From Aphodovivens avicola (lineage in GTDB: Bacteria; Actinomycetota; Coriobacteriia; Coriobacteriales; Eggerthellaceae): a stretch of DNA of 53,492 nucleotides. The notes beneath the pieces were generated by a model. That model made no database searches. It was given only the letters and a program-made list of their open reading frames with translations, and was not told the origin of the DNA. Position 1 is the first letter of the stretch. Each line of letters opens with the position of its first letter. Shown here one piece after another: positions 9,388-19,568 of the stretch. A program made the translations under genes and the position numbers. The stretch lies in contig DVGW01000015.1 in the NCBI GenBank assembly GCA_018712515.1, positions 1 through 53,492 of the forward strand, in the 5' to 3' direction.

Positions 9388-9450
9388 TCAACAGATCGCC
9401 GCCATAGCGGACCGCAACTCCACCGGAAGAAGGGATCCGCTATCGTCGGA

Positions 9451-9942
9451 TTACTCGGCGCTCTGCTCGGCGTGCGGCGCCTGTTGCGGACGCTGACGGC
9501 GCGGGCGGCGCGGACCGCCTTGCATCGGCGTAGCGCAGTACGGGCATACGGTCCACGACGGGTCAAGCGCACGATGGCAAGTCGGACACATGTTCTTCAA
9601 ACGCGAATGGCAGCTCGGGCACAGGATGTAATCATCCTCCACCGGATAACCGCAGTTCGCGCACTCGCCGTATTTCATAAGCTGACGTTGCTTGAGTGCG
9701 ATCTCCAACTCCTGCTCATCGCGGTCGATCTGCAGAAGCGACGGACGCAGCAGGCAATATGCCACGACGCCCAAAAACGGGATGAGCGCGATAAGGCACC
9801 AGATCCACGACGTGCCGCGCTGATAGGCATCGCGGGCAACCCACACGATAGACAGCACGTACAGGATGACGAGCACCACCACGACGACGGTGAACGCCGC
9901 CTGGAGCTCGGGCGTCCACAGTTGGGACAGCAGCTCGCTCAT
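9451..9942 (-). CDS. Membrane-anchored double zinc-ribbon protein
   Basis: 163 residues from ATG 9942, with AGAGG about 7 bases upstream. Two transmembrane helices (about residues 15-36 and 48-67) of PLDc_N type are followed by a charged helix and then a double zinc ribbon with four CxxC pairs (CANC, CPSC, CPTC, CPYC). The C-terminus is Arg/Gln/Pro-rich. The topology suggests a cytoplasmic zinc-ribbon head. The function is unknown. A minus-strand TATAAT (10028-10033) is a plausible -10 box. Confidence 0.85.
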   Translation of the reverse strand: MSELLSQLWTPELQAAFTVVVVVLVILYVLSIVWVARDAYQRGTSWIWCLIALIPFLGVVAYCLLRPSLLQIDRDEQELEIALKQRQLMKYGECANCGYPVEDDYILCPSCHSRLKNMCPTCHRALDPSWTVCPYCATPMQGGPRRPRRQRPQQAPHAEQSAE

Positions 9943-10126
9943 ATCCACCTCTTCTTCTATAGGCTGAAGCGGCCAAGAGCAGCAACAACCACCGGCATTG
10001 GCGCAAGGGAGCCTCACGCAACGACAGATTATACCAAAAGTGCGGATTATCGGGTCGAATACCGCCGCACACGCATTTTCTTCGACGACAAGGCGGTATC
10101 CCGCGCCCTGCGGCGCATCGCGGCAC

Positions 10127-10132
10127 TATAAT
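10127..10132 (+). promoter_or_regulatory. Putative -10 box of the AEC transporter gene
   Basis: A perfect TATAAT about 100 bases before the gene; no good -35 is seen. The intergenic region also has the divergent -10 (10028-10033, minus) for the zinc-ribbon gene. Confidence 0.45.
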
Positions 10133-10230
10133 GATCGGCTCGTTGTCGAGATAACCGACTGGCACCATATCATGCGATCCGCGGGATCCGATGCACGGAT
10201 CTCCGTCCGCGTCGCCACGTACCAAGGGAG

Positions 10231-11187
10231 ATGAGTGAAACTGTGAGTTCTGAAGTTCTGCAGATCTTCGCCGAGATGATCACGCTGTTCGTTATCGTCG
10301 CCGCCGGATACGCCGGCAAGCGCCTCGGCATGATGAACGAGGATTTCGATGCCAAGCTTTCGAAAGTGATCCTAAACCTTTCGTTGCCCGGGATGATCAT
10401 CGGCTCGGTCCTCACCGCCGAGGAGCTCCCCTCGCTTCAAGACATCCTGCTCACGCTCGTATTCTCATGCCTGAGTTTCATCCTCGTCATCGCCATCGCC
10501 TATGGCATCACCGCCCTCATGCGCATCTCGATAGGACACCGCGGAGTATTCAGGTTCATGCTGTGCTTCGGAAACGTGGGATTCATCGGGTTCCCGGTTC
10601 TCTCGGCGATCTACGGATCCGACGCGCTTATCTACGCGACCATCTTCAATCTCCCGTTCAATTTCCTAGTGTTCACCGTGGGCGCCTGGTTCCTCACTCA
10701 AGACAGCGAGGACGGCTCCGAGGTCAAGGTGTCGTGGCGAACCTTCGTTTCCCCCGTCATCGTCAGCTGCGTCATCGCGAGCGCGCTCGCGCTGACGAAC
10801 GTCCACAACATCCCCGTCGTCGGCGAGGCGTTCGTTTCCCTAGGATCGCTCACCACGCCTGCCGCTCTGCTTATCATCGGCTCCTCTTTGGCCAATCTTC
10901 CGGCAAAGGAACTCATCGGAGGGTTCCGCCTTTGGATGACCTCGGTCTTCCGCCTTATCATCATCCCGCTTGCTGTGTGGGGAGTGTTCCATTTCTTCAT
11001 CGAGAACCCGTTGCTGCTTGGCGTGATCGTCGTGATTTCAGGCATGCCCGTCGCGACGAACGGCACGATGCTCTGCTATCAATACGGCGGCAATTCGCAT
11101 GATATGGCGCAGGGAACCTTCGTCACCACCGTCGCCTCGTTGGTGTCCATCCCCCTGCTCGTCATGTTCCTCAGCACGGTGGGCTAG
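10231..11187 (+). CDS. AEC-family (auxin efflux carrier-like) transporter
   Basis: Up to 318 residues and about 10 hydrophobic helices; motifs typical of the family include NLSLPGMIIGSV near residue 48 and the conserved GNVGFIGFP (about residue 113). Bacterial members move malate and other small organic acids. The start is ambiguous: GGGAG abuts ATG 10231 with no spacing, whereas an in-frame GTG at 10243 is 12 bases from it. Single-gene unit facing the valS terminator. Confidence 0.88.
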   Translation: MSETVSSEVLQIFAEMITLFVIVAAGYAGKRLGMMNEDFDAKLSKVILNLSLPGMIIGSVLTAEELPSLQDILLTLVFSCLSFILVIAIAYGITALMRISIGHRGVFRFMLCFGNVGFIGFPVLSAIYGSDALIYATIFNLPFNFLVFTVGAWFLTQDSEDGSEVKVSWRTFVSPVIVSCVIASALALTNVHNIPVVGEAFVSLGSLTTPAALLIIGSSLANLPAKELIGGFRLWMTSVFRLIIIPLAVWGVFHFFIENPLLLGVIVVISGMPVATNGTMLCYQYGGNSHDMAQGTFVTTVASLVSIPLLVMFLSTVG

Positions 11188-11208
11188 CCGCGCAGCTGCT
11201 TGCTCGAT

Positions 11209-11261
11209 AAAAAAGCCGCCTGCTTTCCGAACCTGTCATGCAAGTCCGGAAAGCAGGCGGC
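11209..11261 (-). terminator. Rho-independent terminator of valS
   Basis: A 15-bp perfect stem (GCCGCCTGCTTTCCG and its complement) with a 17-base loop is followed on the minus strand by six T residues, about 48 bases after the valS stop. Confidence 0.92.
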
Positions 11262-11308
11262 CGAGTATCCCTCAGCGTCCGTTCGGATACGGCGCGATGC
11301 GGCACATC

Positions 11309-13987
<2,679 letters not shown>

Positions 13988-14113
13988 GGCTGTCGTTTCC
14001 CTTTCCAGGTGCTTAGTGGGTGCTTGCGTCTCGGCGGATGCGGCATGTGCCATCGCGCCCAAACGGATGCGGCCCCGTCCATCCGGGGCCGCCGCGGGGC
14101 TCTCCCTCCCCTG

Positions 14114-15532
14114 CTAGGCGCTCTGCTCGTCGGCCGCCTCGGCGGGCGCGTCGGCGCCGAACGCGTCGCGCACGACCGGGCAGCCCTCCGTCTCGACCGG
14201 GACGATGTCGGGCTTGGTCTCGCCGGTGACGTCGCTTTCGCGCACCGTCACGGCGGTGGGCCCGTCCACCTCGGGCAGATCGTACATCACGTCCTGCAGC
14301 ACGCGCTCGCAGATGGAGCGCAGGCCGCGGGCGCCCGTGGCGCGCTCGACCGCCTCGCGGGCGATGGCGGAGAGCGCCTCGGGGGTGAACTCGAGCTTGG
14401 AATTCTCGAACTCGAACATCTTGGTGTACTGCTTGAACAGGGCGTTCTTCGGCTCGGTGAGGATGCGGACCAGATCCTCCTCGGACAGCTCGTCAAGCGA
14501 GGTGATGACGGGGATGCGGCCCACGAACTCGGGGATCATGCCGTACTTGTTGAGGTCCTCGGGCAGCACCTGCGCCAGAAGCTCCGCCTCGGCGTGCTTC
14601 TTGCTCTCGGGCAGCTCGGCGGAGAATCCCAGCCCGCTTTTGCCCACGCGCTGCGCGATGATGTCGGCCAGTCCGACGAACGCGCCGCCCAGGATGAACA
14701 GGATGTTGGTGGTGTCGATGTGGATGAGCTCCTGCTGGGGGTGCTTGCGCCCGCCCTGGGGCGGAACGCTCGCCTCGGTGCCCTCGACGATCTTGAGCAG
14801 CGCCTGCTGGACGCCCTCGCCCGACACGTCGCGCGTGATGGAGAGGTTCTCGGCCTTGCGCGCGATCTTGTCGATCTCGTCCACGTAGATGATGCCGATC
14901 TGGGCGCGCTCGACGTCGAAGTCGGCCGCCGTGATCAGCTTGAGCAGGATGTTCTCGACGTCCTCGCCCACATAGCCCGCCTCGGTGAGCGTGGTGGCGT
15001 CCGCGATGGCGAACGGCACGCGCAGCGTGCGCGCGAGCGTTTGGGCGAGCAGCGTCTTGCCCGAGCCGGTAGGGCCGAGCAGCATGATGTTGCTCTTGGC
15101 GAGCTCCACATCGCCGTCGTGCGCGTCAGCGCCCAGGCCGATGCGCTTGTAGTGGTTGTAGACGGCGACGGAAAGCGCGCGTTTGGCCTGCTCCTGGCCC
15201 ACCACGTGCTCCGAGAGCCTCTCGTAGAGCTCATGGGGGGTCGGAAGCGACCCGAGCACCTCGGCGGGGCTTGCCGCCTCGCCGCCGGCCGCCTCGCCCG
15301 CGCGGCGCGCATGGCGCCCGGCGGGCTCGGCCTCGGGCTCGGGCTGCATCGCGGCGACCGGGAGCCCCAGGTCGCGCATCATCGCGTCCGCGCACACCGA
15401 GATGCACTCGTCGCAGATGTAGATGCCGTTGGGGCCCGAAATCATCGCGGCGACCTGCCCGGGGCGCTTCCCGCAGAACGCGCAGGTGATGTCGTCTTCG
15501 GACTCGAAGCCGTCCATTCTGTCCTTAGCCAT
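14114..15532 (-). CDS. clpX: ATP-dependent unfoldase ClpX
   Basis: 472 residues, some 40-50 longer than typical ClpX. An N-terminal zinc domain (C17xxC20, C40xxC43) is followed by an Ala/Glu/Arg-rich insertion (about residues 62-95), then the AAA+ core: Walker A GPTGSGKT (about 153-160), Walker B IIYVDEID, the GRKH pore loop and the ClpP-docking LGF in SGLGFSAE. It unfolds tagged proteins for ClpP. ATG 15532 lies seven bases after the clpP stop; a second ATG at 15517 has AAGGA close by and could be the real start. Confidence 0.97.
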   Translation of the reverse strand: MAKDRMDGFESEDDITCAFCGKRPGQVAAMISGPNGIYICDECISVCADAMMRDLGLPVAAMQPEPEAEPAGRHARRAGEAAGGEAASPAEVLGSLPTPHELYERLSEHVVGQEQAKRALSVAVYNHYKRIGLGADAHDGDVELAKSNIMLLGPTGSGKTLLAQTLARTLRVPFAIADATTLTEAGYVGEDVENILLKLITAADFDVERAQIGIIYVDEIDKIARKAENLSITRDVSGEGVQQALLKIVEGTEASVPPQGGRKHPQQELIHIDTTNILFILGGAFVGLADIIAQRVGKSGLGFSAELPESKKHAEAELLAQVLPEDLNKYGMIPEFVGRIPVITSLDELSEEDLVRILTEPKNALFKQYTKMFEFENSKLEFTPEALSAIAREAVERATGARGLRSICERVLQDVMYDLPEVDGPTAVTVRESDVTGETKPDIVPVETEGCPVVRDAFGADAPAEAADEQSA

Positions 15533-15538
15533 CGCTTG

Positions 15539-16183
15539 CTATTCGCTCTTCTCTTCGGAGGAGCCGGCGCGGGAGGTGGTGATGCGATCCACCAGGCCGT
15601 ACGCCACCGCTTCCTCGGCGGTCATCCACTTGTCGCGCTCGCAGTCGGCATGCAGCTGCTCGGGCGTCTTGCCGCAGTGCTTGGCCAGGATGCCCTCCAG
15701 GCGGTCGCGCGTCTTCTTGATCTCCTCGGCCATGATCTGGATGTCGGTCTGCTGGGTGTGGCCGTCGCCCGTGCCGCCCATCGGCTGATGGATGAGCACC
15801 TGGGCGTTGGGCAGGATGAAGCGCTTGCCCGGCGCGCCGCCGGCGAGCAGGACCGAGCCCATGGAGGCGGCGATGCCCAGGCAGATGGTGGACACGTCGC
15901 ACTTCACGAACTGCATCGTGTCGTAGATGGCCAGACCCGCCGACACGCTGCCGCCCGGCGAGTTGATGTAGAGCGCGATGTCCTTGTCGGGATCGGCGCT
16001 CTCGAGGTGCAGCAGCTGGGCCACGACGGAGTTGGCGACGTGGTCGTCGATCGCCTCGCCCAGAAACACGATGCGGTCGTTGAGCAGGCGGGAATAGATG
16101 TCGTAGCTGCGCTCGCCGCGCGGAGATTGCTCGATGACGTAGGGAATCAACGCCGATCGGGCGGGCTGAAACTCGTTGCTCAT
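15539..16183 (-). CDS. clpP: ClpP serine protease subunit
   Basis: 214 residues from ATG 16183 (GAGGAAA upstream). The catalytic triad is readable: Ser107 in AASMGS, His132 in HQPMGG and Asp184 in CERDKW. It forms the tetradecameric protease chamber docked to ClpX. It sits between tig and clpX in one minus-strand unit. The N-terminus does not carry an obvious long propeptide. Confidence 0.97.
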   Translation of the reverse strand: MSNEFQPARSALIPYVIEQSPRGERSYDIYSRLLNDRIVFLGEAIDDHVANSVVAQLLHLESADPDKDIALYINSPGGSVSAGLAIYDTMQFVKCDVSTICLGIAASMGSVLLAGGAPGKRFILPNAQVLIHQPMGGTGDGHTQQTDIQIMAEEIKKTRDRLEGILAKHCGKTPEQLHADCERDKWMTAEEAVAYGLVDRITTSRAGSSEEKSE

Positions 16184-16309
16184 AGCTTTCCTCGCTAACT
16201 GTGTGCGGCACGGGTATGCGTGCGTGCCGATCGTATAGTGCATTAGCCGTTATAACACACGGGCGCACCCATGGCGCGCCCGCGGAAAACCCTACTCTAA
16301 ACCGTCACG

Positions 16310-17722
16310 CTATTCGGCGTCGGCGGCCTCCTCCTTCTTCTTGGAAGAGGTCTTCTTGGCGGCTGCCTTCTTGGCGGGCTTCTTCTCCTCGGAGCCGAGG
16401 GGCTTCATCTCAGTGATGACGGCCTTGTCCATGACGTCCTTGGCGGCGTTGGAGCGCATGATGCCCTCGCGCAGCAGGTGCAGGCGGCCGGTCTCGCGCC
16501 ATTCCTTCTCGAGCTTCTTGGGATCCTTGGCACCGGAGTTCTTGAACTCCTCGGCCAGGTCCTCGTCGGTCACCTTGAGGTCGAAGTGGCGCGCCCACGC
16601 GTCGAGCGCCAGATCCTGCTTGACGTTGTCGGCGGCCTGCTGCTTGACGTCGTCCTTGAACTGGTCGGCGGTGACGCCCTGGTCGGCCAGGTAGGCGTCG
16701 AACGTCATGCCCTGGCGCTGTAGCTGCTGGAAGAAGTCCTGCAGAAGCTGCGTCTCGTACTGCTCGCAGAGCGCGGCGGGAACCTCGCCCTCGACGCGCT
16801 TGGCCAGCTCGCCTAGGCAGGAGAGCTCCTTCATGCGCGGCAGGATGTCGTCTTTCTGGGCCTTGATGGACTCGGCGATGCGGGTGCGCATGTCCTCGAC
16901 GCTCTCGAAGCCCAGCTTCTCCTTGGTCCACTCGTCGGTCAGCTCGGGGACGACCTTCTTCTTGACGACCTTGACCTCGACCTCGAAATGGATCTTGGCG
17001 GTCTTGCCGACCAGCGCCTGGGTCATAACCGTGGCGTCGGCTTCGGCGGGAACGTCGATGTCGAACTCCTTGGTCTGGCCCTTCTTCATGCCCATCAGCT
17101 CGTCGTTGAAGGCCTGGGGCAGAAGCGTGGAGTCCATGCCCCACAGGCGGGACTCGGTGGTGATGGACGGGATGTCCTCGCCCGCGTCGTCGGTCGCCTT
17201 GATGGCGATCTCGACCCAGTTCTCGGGCTTGACCTTGGTCGCGGCGGTCGCGTCGACGAGCTCGAAGTAGTGCTCGCGCAGCTGGTCGATCTGAGTCTCG
17301 ACCTCCTCGTCGGTCGCGCCCTCGGCGGGCAGCTCGATCTCGACGGGCTCGTAGCTGGAAAGCTCGAACTCGGGCTTCACCTCGACCTCGAAGGAGAAGG
17401 AGAAGTCCTTGCCGTTGGCGACGAGGTCCATGCCCTCCTCGTCGAACTTGGGGTTGCCGACGGGATAGATGTCGCTATCGTCGATGGCGACGGGATAGGT
17501 CTCGTTGACGAGGTCGTCGCTGACGGTCGCGGCGATGTAGTCCTTGCCGAGAGCGTTGTCGATGACCGGGCGCGGGGCCTTGCCCTTGCGGAATCCGGGG
17601 AAGTTGTATTTCTTCGCAGCCTGGGCGTAAGCCTGCTTGATGCGAGAGTCGACCTGCTTGGCATCGATGGTGACGGACACCTTGACGCGGTTGCCCTCCA
17701 ATGCCTCTACTTTAGTTTCCAC
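16310..17722 (-). CDS. tig: Trigger factor (ribosome-associated chaperone/prolyl isomerase)
   Basis: About 470 residues: N-terminal ribosome-binding domain with GFRKGKAPRPV (the ribosome-docking GFRxGxxP motif), a central FKBP-type domain, then the long helical C-terminal domain. A Lys/Ala-rich tail extends the C-terminus. The start is read as GTG at 17722 because GGAGGAA lies 7 bases upstream; the in-frame ATG at 17737 overlaps that ribosome site. First gene of tig-clpP-clpX-valS. Confidence 0.95.
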   Translation of the reverse strand: METKVEALEGNRVKVSVTIDAKQVDSRIKQAYAQAAKKYNFPGFRKGKAPRPVIDNALGKDYIAATVSDDLVNETYPVAIDDSDIYPVGNPKFDEEGMDLVANGKDFSFSFEVEVKPEFELSSYEPVEIELPAEGATDEEVETQIDQLREHYFELVDATAATKVKPENWVEIAIKATDDAGEDIPSITTESRLWGMDSTLLPQAFNDELMGMKKGQTKEFDIDVPAEADATVMTQALVGKTAKIHFEVEVKVVKKKVVPELTDEWTKEKLGFESVEDMRTRIAESIKAQKDDILPRMKELSCLGELAKRVEGEVPAALCEQYETQLLQDFFQQLQRQGMTFDAYLADQGVTADQFKDDVKQQAADNVKQDLALDAWARHFDLKVTDEDLAEEFKNSGAKDPKKLEKEWRETGRLHLLREGIMRSNAAKDVMDKAVITEMKPLGSEEKKPAKKAAAKKTSSKKKEEAADAE

Positions 17723-17925
17723 GTAGCTTTCCTCCATACTAATACTGTCGTGCCTTGAGGCGTCAGGCGGCGCTCGCGCGCTGCCGCGGCGCGCTTCGGA
17801 CCGCTTCATCAGCACGTCCCCCAAGCACACCGACTTGGCATTATCGCACAGCAATCCTTTTAGCGAAAGCCTGTTCATGAAAGATACGCGCCGATGCGGG
17901 CGCCCAAAGCCGCCGTGGGAGGCGG

Positions 17926-18028
17926 GCCTCGAATGCGCGTCCACGCGCAGGGGGATGGCCTATCGAGACGATCAGCCACGCCAAGGCGCCGAGGCCTCGA
18001 AAGCGCGTCCGCGCGCAAGGGGGATGGC
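17926..18028. repeat. Two-copy approximately 35-bp direct repeat upstream of tig
   Basis: GCCTCGAA.GCGCGTCC.CGCGCA and the following GGGGATGGC occur at 17926 and 17994 (68 bases apart) with few mismatches. The 490-base gap between tig and the next gene shows no other feature. Confidence 0.6.
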
Positions 18029-18215
18029 GGCTGGCGCACGGGGTCGAACGGAGGCATCGAGCAGGATCGAACGCGCTTGCGAGCGAGGCTGAAGGCGCAT
18101 GTTACGGGACGGATTCAATTAGCGGGAAAACGCCGATCTTCCCGTCCTATTCCCCTGCCGAACGGGTATGATGGGTTGGATGCACGAATCGAGCAAAGGA
18201 AGGCGGGGAGACCGC

Positions 18216-18572
18216 GTGAACGCAGCTTTGAACATTCCCCAAGAACGCGAACTCAGGCGCCTCATAGACTTCGAACGCAAAACCTGCAGCGTCGACGGCG
18301 AGCTGGTGTACCGGTGCGCCCTTCCCTACCGCCCCGACGATGAGCTGCAATCCGAGCTCATCGACCACGGCATGCTGGCGGCGCATCCCGACCAGCGCCG
18401 CGGCACCATCGTGGTCATCACGACCGACGGCTACTCCTACTTCATGGAGAAGGCCCGCGCCGAGCAGGAGCGCCAGCGCGCCCATCGCCGCGAGATGCGC
18501 CTCGTGGTCGCCGGCGTCGTCGCCGGAGCGCTCTGCGTGGTGGCGGGATTCCTGCTGGGACATTTCCTGTAG
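18216..18572 (+). CDS. Small C-terminally membrane-anchored protein, unknown family
   Basis: 118 residues from GTG 18216, which has GGGGAG 5 bases upstream; ATGs at 18168-18180 lack such a site. A soluble head (about 1-85) looks like a small alpha/beta domain, ending with a charged EKARAEQERQRAHRREMR helix followed by one C-terminal transmembrane segment (about 94-116) of Val/Ala/Gly. This fits a tail-anchored protein with the head in the cytoplasm. No recognised family. Monocistronic. Confidence 0.65.
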   Translation: MNAALNIPQERELRRLIDFERKTCSVDGELVYRCALPYRPDDELQSELIDHGMLAAHPDQRRGTIVVITTDGYSYFMEKARAEQERQRAHRREMRLVVAGVVAGALCVVAGFLLGHFL

Positions 18573-18819
18573 GGCTTCGAGCGGGATATCCGCAAGCCGA
18601 CTCCACTTTTGCGACATTTTGCATAGATCGGCCGCTGGGGAGAAGCCCGTTTGGCCCTGAACGCTTAATCGAATCTTCCAAAACGCCAGGTCAACGATGA
18701 GGCCTAAAATTCGTTCGACCTCCGTTCCCCTCACGACACGCGCAAAATGCGCGATTATTGGAGCGCGGGAGTTAAAACCCCGTCCGGACGTTGAGTCTCG
18801 CCTCCTCAACCCTTCGTCT

Positions 18820-19086
18820 CGAGCCCCTGCGAGGGCGCCGGAAACGAAAGCCCCGTTGCCGGGGCTTTCGTTTCAAATGGTGGACCGTCGGGGACTCGCG
18901 TATTCGCTCCGCGAATCCGCATCCCTCCCTCGCAAGCTCGGTCGGGCGAAACGCTGAAAACGCGCCACCGGCGCGTTTTCCCAACGCGTTTCCACCTCAT
19001 CGGTTCGAGCCCCTGCGAGGGCGCCGGAAATGAAAAAGCCCCGTTGCCGGGGCTTTCGTTTCAAATGGTGGACCGTCGGGGACTCG
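18820..19086. repeat. Approximately 80-bp duplication that includes the 3' end of tRNA-Lys
   Basis: The segment from CGAGCCCCTGCGAGGGCGCC through a terminator hairpin to the tRNA-Lys 3' end (TGGTGGACCGTCGGGGACTCG region, split here) occurs at 18820-18898 and 19006-19086. In the left copy homology stops inside the T-loop, so only the acceptor end plus T-arm of a tRNA-Lys remains. Between them lie a dyad ATTCGC/GCGAAT and a strong hairpin AAAACGCGCC/GGCGCGTTTT. Confidence 0.8.
19033..19056 (-). terminator. Terminator of the tRNA-His/tRNA-Lys unit
   Basis: AAAGCCCCG/CGGGGCTTT stem with a 4-base loop and a minus-strand run of T residues, about 10 bases after the first tRNA-Lys. Confidence 0.85.
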
Positions 19087-19141
19087 AACCCCGGACCTTG
19101 GGATTAAGAGTCCCCTGCTCTACCAACTAAGCTAACGGTCC
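19066..19141 (-). tRNA. tRNA-Lys (anticodon CTT), copy 1
   Basis: 76 bases including encoded CCA. Seven-base acceptor GGACCGT, D-arm GCTT..GAGC, anticodon loop CTCTTAA, T-arm CGGGGTTCGAGTCCCCG. The 27-43 pair is a G.A mismatch. Confidence 0.97.
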
Positions 19142-19208
19142 AAGTAACGCATGCGCTTGCAGTGACGATTGTACTGCGAAGCCCTGTAAAGGTGCAATCG
19201 GTACTTCA

Positions 19209-19284
19209 TGGTGGACCGTCGGGGACTCGAACCCCGGACCTTGGGATTAAGAGTCCCCTGCTCTACCAACTAAGCTAACGGTCC
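19209..19284 (-). tRNA. tRNA-Lys (anticodon CTT), copy 2
   Basis: Identical in sequence to the copy at 19066-19141, with encoded CCA; 67 bases separate them. Probably one transcript with tRNA-His. Confidence 0.97.
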
Positions 19285-19305
19285 AAGAAGTATCGTCTCG
19301 CGCGC

Positions 19306-19382
19306 TGGGGTGGGTAATCGGACTCGAACCGACGACCTCCAGAGCCACAATCTGGCGTTCTAGCCAACTGAACTATACCCAC
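19306..19382 (-). tRNA. tRNA-His (anticodon GTG)
   Basis: 77 bases with the extra 5' G(-1) pairing to C73, acceptor TGGGTAT region, anticodon loop TTGTGGC in stem CCAGA/TCTGG and encoded CCA. First of three tRNAs on the minus strand. Confidence 0.97.
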
Positions 19383-19398
19383 CATGGCGCGAAGAGAG

Positions 19399-19427
19399 AT
19401 TATACGGTTACTCCCCGGTTGGCGCAA
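19399..19427 (-). promoter_or_regulatory. Promoter of the tRNA-His/Lys/Lys unit
   Basis: Minus strand TTGCGC (19422-19427), 17-base spacer, TATAAT (19399-19404); transcription would start a few bases before tRNA-His. Confidence 0.85.
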
Positions 19428-19568
19428 GAGGTAATTTGTGTTGATTCTATCCACCCGCCGAAGGGGTTCCCGAGAGCCGGCCGCCCTCTACTAGAATGCG
19501 AATAAGCAGGTCAGGGGCATCGCGCGCCCACGCCCGCATCTGAGACACCATTAAGGAGCACCATCCAT

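Noticed and set aside
9391..9450. T-box-like GGTGGAGTTGCGG on the minus strand before thrS
   Set aside because: It matches only the ends of the T-box core (GGTGG..GCG); no specifier stem has room behind the upstream gene, and the adjacent terminator belongs to the zinc-ribbon gene.
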